From an uncultured Lachnospiraceae bacterium (GTDB lineage Bacteria; Bacillota; Clostridia; Lachnospirales; Lachnospiraceae): DNA of 64,000 bases. Within the stretch, counting starts at the first letter, position 1, and every line of letters starts with the position of its first letter. Location of the stretch: positions 1 through 64,000 of the forward strand of contig CANRZW010000011.1 in the NCBI GenBank assembly GCA_947644545.1. Direction: 5' to 3'. The notes below the pieces were generated by a model that saw only the letters and a program-made list of their open reading frames with translations, had not been told where the DNA came from and did no database searches. Positions 59,186 to 64,000 of this stretch are shown in pieces. The position numbers and the translations under genes were made by a program.

Positions 59186-59300
59186 TGCAGGATGTGAGTT
59201 GACTGAACAGATAAGTGCAGGATATGAGTTGACAGAACAGATAGGTGCAGGATATGAGCTGATAGAGCAGATAGATGCAGAGCATGCGTGACAGCGCAGG
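59186..59300. repeat. 30-bp tandem repeat between comM and dprA
   Basis: Units starting TGCAGGATRTGAG at 59186, 59216 and 59246, with a degenerate fourth from 59276. The period is 30 bp. Ends before the dprA ribosome binding site. Confidence 0.88.
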
Positions 59301-59371
59301 CGAAGGCAGGATAGGAACCGTAGAACGGATGGATGCGGGAAATAAGTTTGCAGGACAGGCAGGAGAAAGGT

Positions 59372-60535
59372 GTGGTCGGTGACATGACGGAGAAGGAAAC
59401 AGAGAAAGCTTATATACACTGGCTTTACCAGGCGGCAGGAATGGGCAGCAGGACTTTTCTAAGAGACTTGGAGCAGGTCGGAACGGCGCGTGCAGTGTAT
59501 GAAATGGCTGCACGCGGTGTGCTTGCGGACAGGCTGCAGGACAGGTACAGGAAGAAGGGCGGGAAACTGCAGAATGCGGTGAAGGATTATGATGTGATCG
59601 GAAGATATGAGGAGATGACAGCCAGGGGGATCTCCATGGTCACCTGCCGGGAAGAGGGCTACCCGAGACGGCTGGCCGCGATCCAGGATGCGCCCTATGT
59701 CTTATATTACGCAGGCAGCCTTCCGGACGAGGAACGACATTGCGTCGCCGTGATCGGAGCCAGGAGCTGTACGGAATACGGCAAAGCTATGGCAAAAGAG
59801 TTCGGGGCGGTACTGGCGCGGGCAGGGATACTGGTCATAAGCGGGATGGCAAGGGGCATAGACGGAATCGGGCAGAGCGCGGCGCTGGAGGCCGGCGGGT
59901 ACTCCATGGGCGTCCTGGGATGCGGGGTGGATATCTGCTATCCGTCGGAGAACAGGGCCTTATATGAGCGGCTGCTTGCACAGGGCGGCGTGTGCTCGGA
60001 ATATCCGCCGGGAACGGCGCCCAAGGCAGTGCTCTTTCCACCAAGGAACCGCATTATCAGCGGATTGTGTGACGGGCTCCTGGTCATTGAGGCGAAGGAG
60101 CGCAGCGGGACGCTGATCACGGTGGATATGGCCCTGGAGCAGGGCAGGGAGGTGTATGCGGTTCCGGGCAGGGTAACCGATGCCCTGAGCGCGGGGTGTA
60201 ATAAGCTGATCAGGCAGGGCGCGGGGCTTGTGGCGGCGCCGGAGGAATTCCTGGAAGACCTGCAGGCGGAGACTGCCGGCAATACGGGGCGGTTTCTTTC
60301 CGGCCGGCAGCTGTCTTTTCAAATAGAAGGAACACAGATGGAGGGGACACAGAAAGAACTGCTTAAGCTGCTGGACTTTCAGCCAAGTTCCATGGAGGCG
60401 CTGCAGGAGGCATACGAAGATGCTTACGGGCGCTCCATCGGCATTCCGAAGCTTTGCCATACGCTTGTACAGTTATGCGTGGACGGATATGCCGGACAGA
60501 TCGGCGGGAGTTATTATCTGAAAAGAAGAACCTGA
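59372..60535 (+). CDS. dprA: DNA processing protein DprA
   Basis: 387 residues from a GTG with AGGAG 6 nt upstream; the in-frame ATGs at 59333 and 59384 have poor spacing. Loads RecA on incoming single-stranded DNA. Rossmann core with VAVIGARSCTEYG, VISGMARGIDGIGQSAALEAGG, SEYPPGTAPKAVLFPPRNRIISGL and VIEAKERSGTLITVDMALEQGREVYAVPG. C-terminal winged helix (about 325-387). With comM this implies transformation potential, though it may serve repair. Confidence 0.94.
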   Translation: MVGDMTEKETEKAYIHWLYQAAGMGSRTFLRDLEQVGTARAVYEMAARGVLADRLQDRYRKKGGKLQNAVKDYDVIGRYEEMTARGISMVTCREEGYPRRLAAIQDAPYVLYYAGSLPDEERHCVAVIGARSCTEYGKAMAKEFGAVLARAGILVISGMARGIDGIGQSAALEAGGYSMGVLGCGVDICYPSENRALYERLLAQGGVCSEYPPGTAPKAVLFPPRNRIISGLCDGLLVIEAKERSGTLITVDMALEQGREVYAVPGRVTDALSAGCNKLIRQGAGLVAAPEEFLEDLQAETAGNTGRFLSGRQLSFQIEGTQMEGTQKELLKLLDFQPSSMEALQEAYEDAYGRSIGIPKLCHTLVQLCVDGYAGQIGGSYYLKRRT

Positions 60536-60574
60536 TCCGGACTGTTTTTTTAATTTTTTTTAATTTTTTTCCCC

Positions 60575-60603
60575 TTGTCAGCGTAAAAAATATAGTGTAT
60601 AGT
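60575..60603 (+). promoter_or_regulatory. topA promoter
   Basis: TTGTCA (60575-60580), 17-bp spacer, TATAGT (60598-60603). It lies directly after a T-rich tract (60544-60570) that could terminate dprA without a hairpin. The mRNA leader is about 145 nt and includes a TTCTGCC/GGCAGGA hairpin at about 60666-60692. Confidence 0.65.
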
Positions 60604-60755
60604 GGTTCACGTTGACGGATCCTATTTAAGAAACGGCATATGATAATAAGTAGATTTCTTGCGGGATTCTGCCAGGGTGGTATCCGGCAGGAATATCTGC
60701 AGGACGAATTTGGAAATATGTCTATTAAATTAAGGAAGAGACAGGGGAATATTCT

Positions 60756-62831
60756 ATGGCAAAGTATCTGGTAATTGTGGAATCACCGGCTAAGGTGAAG
60801 ACGATCAAGAAGTTTTTGGGAGCGAATTATGAGGTGGCTGCCAGCAACGGGCATGTGCGGGATCTGCCGCGCAGTGTGCTGGGCATCGATGTAGAACATG
60901 ATTTTGAGCCAAAATACATCACGATCAGAGGAAAGGGAGATATTCTGGCGAACCTGCGCAAGGAAGTCAGGAAGGCCGAGAAGATCTATCTGGCAACGGA
61001 CCCTGACCGTGAGGGAGAAGCCATTTCGTGGCATCTTCTGGCAGCCTTGAAATTAGAGAACAAGAAAGTATATCGTATCACATTTAATGAGATCACGAAG
61101 ACTGCCGTGAAGGAGTCCTTGAAGAACGCCAGAGAGATCGATATGGATCTGGTGGATGCACAGCAGGCAAGGCGATGTCTGGATCGTATGGTAGGATATA
61201 AGATCTCACCGGTGCTGTGGGCTAAGGTAAAGAGAGGCTTAAGCGCCGGACGTGTCCAGTCGGTGGCCCTGCGCATTATCTGTGACCGGGAGGAGGAGAT
61301 CAACGCTTTTATCCCGGAAGAATACTGGACGCTGGACGCTTCCTTTGCGGTGGCAGGGGAGAAGAAACCTCTGCTTGCCAAATACTATGGGACGGTGGAA
61401 GAGAAGAAGACGATCTCTTCCAGGGAAGAGCTTGAGAAGATCAAGCGGCAGCTGGATCAGGCCGAGTATCAGGTGACCTCCGTGAAGACAGGCGAGAGGA
61501 TTAAGAAAGCGCCGCTGCCGTTTACGACCTCGACGCTGCAGCAGGAAGCCAGCAAAGTGCTCAATTTTTCCACCCAGAAGACCATGCGTCTTGCCCAGCA
61601 GCTGTATGAGGGCGTTGAGATCAAGGGGAACGGCACGGCGGGTATCATTACCTATCTGCGTACGGATTCGACCAGAGTGTCGGAGGAAGCGGCGAAGACG
61701 GCGGAAGCGTTTATTACGGAGAAATACGGGGAGACTTACGCGGCCGGGACAAAGCAGGAGCCAAAGAGCGGCAAGAAGATCCAGGATGCCCATGAAGCGA
61801 TCCGCCCTACCGATATCAGCAGGATTCCGCTGGAGATCAAGGAGTCACTGTCGAGGGATCAGTTCAGGCTATATCAGCTGATCTGGAAACGGTTCGTGGC
61901 AAGCTGTATGGCGGCGGCCGTCTATGAGACAACATCGGTGAAAATCGATGCTGCCGGGCATCGGTTCAGCGTGGCGGCTTCCAAGGTGAAATTTGACGGA
62001 TTTATGAGCGTCTATACCGAAGAGGAAGAAAAGGAAGAGAACAACACCCTGATGAAGGGAATCAGCAAGGATACGAAACTTACGCTGAAAAGTCTGGAGG
62101 AGAAACAGCATTTCACCCAGCCTGCGCCGCATTATACGGAGGCTTCCCTGGTGCGGTCCATGGAGGAACTGGGAATCGGACGGCCCAGTACCTATGCGCC
62201 TACGATTACGACCATACTGGCCAGAAGATATATTGTCAAGGAGAACAGGAACCTTTATGTAACGGAACTTGGCGAAGTGGTGAACAATATGATGAAAGAA
62301 GCGTTTCCGTCTATTGTCGACGTGAATTTTACGGCGACAATGGAGGCGCTTTTGGACGGCGTGGAAGAGGGAAGCGTGAAGTGGAAGACCGTGGTGTCCA
62401 ATTTCTACCCTGATCTGGAGGCGGCCGTGGATAAAGCGGAGAAGGAGCTGGACCAGGTGGAGATCGCAGACGAGCTTTCGGATGAATTCTGTGATAACTG
62501 CGGCAGACAGATGGTCATTAAATACGGCCCCCACGGCAGGTTCCTGGCCTGTCCCGGATTCCCGGAATGCCGCAGCACGAAGCCTTATTTCGAGAAGATC
62601 GGTGTGGCATGTCCGAAGTGCGGCAAGGACATTGTGTTGAAGAAGACAAAGAAGGGCCGGAAGTATTATGGCTGTATCGACAATCCGGAGTGTGATTTCA
62701 TGGTATGGCAAAAACCGGTAGAGGACAGATGTGACCGCTGTGGGTCTATTATGCTGCAGAAAGGGAATAAGTTAGTGTGTGCCGATGAGAAATGCGGATT
62801 CGTTAAGGATGCGCAGAAACAGGAGGCATAA
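60756..62831 (+). CDS. topA: DNA topoisomerase I
   Basis: 691 residues. Relaxes negative supercoils. Toprim domain at the N-terminus (YLVIVESPAKVKTI; YLATDPDREGEAISWH), catalytic Tyr300 in TYLRTDST, and VALRIICDREEEINAF. Three C-terminal zinc-finger segments: CDNCGRQM...CPGFPEC, CPKCGKDI...CIDNPEC and a last CDRCGSIM...CADEKC. The topA-codY order matches Firmicutes with the intervening genes lost. Confidence 0.97.
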   Translation: MAKYLVIVESPAKVKTIKKFLGANYEVAASNGHVRDLPRSVLGIDVEHDFEPKYITIRGKGDILANLRKEVRKAEKIYLATDPDREGEAISWHLLAALKLENKKVYRITFNEITKTAVKESLKNAREIDMDLVDAQQARRCLDRMVGYKISPVLWAKVKRGLSAGRVQSVALRIICDREEEINAFIPEEYWTLDASFAVAGEKKPLLAKYYGTVEEKKTISSREELEKIKRQLDQAEYQVTSVKTGERIKKAPLPFTTSTLQQEASKVLNFSTQKTMRLAQQLYEGVEIKGNGTAGIITYLRTDSTRVSEEAAKTAEAFITEKYGETYAAGTKQEPKSGKKIQDAHEAIRPTDISRIPLEIKESLSRDQFRLYQLIWKRFVASCMAAAVYETTSVKIDAAGHRFSVAASKVKFDGFMSVYTEEEEKEENNTLMKGISKDTKLTLKSLEEKQHFTQPAPHYTEASLVRSMEELGIGRPSTYAPTITTILARRYIVKENRNLYVTELGEVVNNMMKEAFPSIVDVNFTATMEALLDGVEEGSVKWKTVVSNFYPDLEAAVDKAEKELDQVEIADELSDEFCDNCGRQMVIKYGPHGRFLACPGFPECRSTKPYFEKIGVACPKCGKDIVLKKTKKGRKYYGCIDNPECDFMVWQKPVEDRCDRCGSIMLQKGNKLVCADEKCGFVKDAQKQEA

Positions 62832-62843
62832 TATAATTTTTGC

Positions 62844-62858
62844 GAATGTCTGAAAATT
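62844..62858. promoter_or_regulatory. CodY box upstream of codY
   Basis: GAATGTCTGAAAATT matches the CodY consensus AATTTTCWGAAAATT at 12 of 15 positions. It lies about 56 bp upstream of the codY -35 box. Autoregulation is inference. Confidence 0.5.
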
Positions 62859-62913
62859 CAATATAATTTATATAAATTGTGAAGCAAACGATGCGAAATG
62901 TGCTCGATAGACA

Positions 62914-62942
62914 TTGATTATACTCGAATGTTGTGCTAGAAT
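62914..62942 (+). promoter_or_regulatory. codY promoter (extended -10)
   Basis: TTGATT (62914-62919), 17-bp spacer, TAGAAT (62937-62942) with a TG one base before the -10. Confidence 0.75.
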
Positions 62943-63018
62943 CATTTTAGATAGAATTGTGTAATTATTTAGGATATTCAGTCTGTCCGTTTTGGGACAG
63001 AGTATAAGGAGAGGGCTC

Positions 63019-63804
63019 ATGAGCAGTGTTCAACTATTGGATAAGACAAGAAAGATAGGCAAGCTTCTGCACAACAATAATTCGGGCAAGGTCGTGTTCA
63101 ATGATATCTGTGATGTGCTTAAGGAGATTCTTGGTTCCAATGTGCTGGTGATCAGCAGGAAGGGGAAGGTACTCGGGATCGGAGATCTGGACATGGTGGA
63201 ATCCATCATGGAACTGATCGTAGACCATGTGGGCGGCTTCATCGATCCCATGTTGAACGAGAGGCTACTCTCGGTTCTGTCTACGAAAGAGAATGTGAAT
63301 CTGGAGACATTAGGGTTTGAGAGCATTGACACGAAGAAGTACAGGGCCGTGATCACGCCCATAGAGATCTCGGGAGAGCGGCTTGGGACGCTGTTTCTCT
63401 ATAAATGCAATGAGCAGTATGATATCGATGATATCATTTTATGCGAATACGGCACGACAGTGGTGGGATTGGAGATGCTGCGCGCGGTAAGCGAGGAGAA
63501 TGCGGAGGAGAACCGTAAGCTTGCGGTTGTGAAGTCGGCCATCAGCACCCTGTCGTTTTCCGAGATGGAAGCGATCACGCATATATTTGACGAGCTGGGA
63601 GGCATGGAGGGAATTCTTGTGGCCAGTAAGATCGCAGACAAAGTGGGGATCACGCGTTCCGTGATCGTCAACGCACTCCGCAAATTCGAGAGTGCAGGCG
63701 TAATCGAATCCCGTTCTTCCGGCATGAAGGGAACCTACATCAAGGTATTGAATGACGTGGTCTTCGAGGAAGTGGAGAAGCTGAAAGAGCAGGGCAGGTT
63801 CTGA
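63019..63804 (+). CDS. codY: GTP-sensing global regulator CodY
   Basis: 261 residues, the usual size. N-terminal GAF domain that binds branched-chain amino acids (LLDKTRKIGKLLHNNNSG; NVLVISRKGKVLG) and C-terminal winged helix with the CodY recognition helix (ASKIADKVGITRSVIVNALR; ESAGVIESRSSGMKGTYIKV). Represses amino-acid, peptide and secondary carbon pathways in rich conditions. AAGGAGAGG precedes the ATG at 63019; an upstream in-frame ATG at 62992 is weaker. Confidence 0.97.
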   Translation: MSSVQLLDKTRKIGKLLHNNNSGKVVFNDICDVLKEILGSNVLVISRKGKVLGIGDLDMVESIMELIVDHVGGFIDPMLNERLLSVLSTKENVNLETLGFESIDTKKYRAVITPIEISGERLGTLFLYKCNEQYDIDDIILCEYGTTVVGLEMLRAVSEENAEENRKLAVVKSAISTLSFSEMEAITHIFDELGGMEGILVASKIADKVGITRSVIVNALRKFESAGVIESRSSGMKGTYIKVLNDVVFEEVEKLKEQGRF

Positions 63805-63849
63805 CAAAGAGGTAAGAAGAATAGAAAGCATACAGGAAATTACTAATGT

Positions 63850-63895
63850 AAAAGGATTTACAATTGGGCGGTTATGGCTATGTGAATCCTTTTTT
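63850..63895 (+). terminator. codY terminator
   Basis: Stem AAAAGGATTTACA / TGTGAATCCTTTT (13 bp, one wobble) around an 18-nt loop, with a T tail. Confidence 0.85.
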
Positions 63896-63952
63896 CCGGT
63901 TTTGCTTCCATATATTACTGCTAATTATTTGTGAAAAATGACTCGAAAAACC

Positions 63953-63980
63953 TTGTTTTTTTTCTCAATATCTTTATAAT
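63953..63980 (+). promoter_or_regulatory. Promoter for the gene beyond the window
   Basis: TTGTTT (63953-63958), 16-bp spacer, TATAAT (63975-63980). The downstream gene is outside the window. Confidence 0.55.
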
Positions 63981-64000
63981 GGATTATGGATTCTATTATT

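Noticed and set aside
59186..59300. CRISPR-like array between comM and dprA
   Set aside because: Contiguous 30-bp units without spacers.
57968..59419. 483-residue open frame on the - strand across comM
   Set aside because: A shadow of the comM gene: Arg/His/Pro-rich with no motif, and comM on the + strand is certain.

Overview
This window is a chromosomal segment of an endospore-forming, plant-glycan-fermenting member of the Clostridia, most likely Lachnospiraceae. The evidence is the sporulation genes (spoVAD, spoVAE, gpr, spoIIP, sigK), the low-GC Gram-positive gene orders rpsT-gpr-spoIIP-lepA-hemW and comM-dprA-topA-codY, strong AGGAGG-type ribosome binding sites, frequent TTG/GTG starts, and many cytoplasmic glycoside hydrolases. 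The assignment is by gene content only; there is no rRNA in the window.

Layout. (1) 0.2-13.3 kb: a glycoside-use cluster on the + strand with GH1, a clan GH-A hydrolase, a GPH-type sugar symporter, a GH78 alpha-L-rhamnosidase, a canonical GH3 broken by a frameshift, and a GH3 with inverted domain order. None of the enzymes has a signal peptide, so small glycosides are probably imported and cut inside the cell. (2) 13.4-15.8 kb: an A+T-rich accessory patch (Uma2-like protein, an unrecognised small ORF, an AlbA_2/Schlafen-like ATP-binding regulator) with several perfect palindromes. (3) 15.8-21.7 kb: a Tet(M)/EF-G-like GTPase fused to a YacP/Rae1-type ribonuclease domain, a Suv3-type RNA helicase and a phosphopantetheinyl transferase. 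(4) 21.7-28.0 kb: hexuronate catabolism (uxaC, a LacI regulator, uxaA, uxaB) around a divergent control region with two cre-like operators. (5) 28.2-32.8 kb: spoVAD and spoVAE, separated by five housekeeping or unknown genes.

(6) 32.9-48.1 kb: an IclR-controlled catabolic island. An IclR regulator and a divergent LarA-family racemase/epimerase gene precede an operon for a sugar ABC importer (no ATPase), an uncharacterised 853-residue glycosidase-like protein, two paralogous FAD oxidoreductases, a glyoxylate-carboligase-like ThDP enzyme, a hydroxypyruvate-isomerase-like TIM barrel and a glycerate-dehydrogenase-like protein. It resembles the gcl-hyi-glxR module joined to an import and oxidation module. 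The ThDP enzyme carries the canonical catalytic Glu that true glyoxylate carboligases lack, so the pathway may be new.

(7) 48.3-64 kb: core genes: a zinc-ribbon protein and TPM-domain protein pair, rpsT (- strand), gpr, spoIIP, lepA, hemW, sigK (no pro-sequence), comM, dprA, topA and codY.

Two features recur across the window. Short tandem repeats (about 6-34 bp units) occupy many intergenic gaps and a few coding linkers, and palindromic or REP-like hairpins sit in several spacers, including a 103-bp MITE-like element upstream of lepA with a related half-copy upstream of gpr. The leading candidates for undescribed biology are the GTPase-ribonuclease fusion with its helicase neighbour, and the 35-48 kb catabolic operon.
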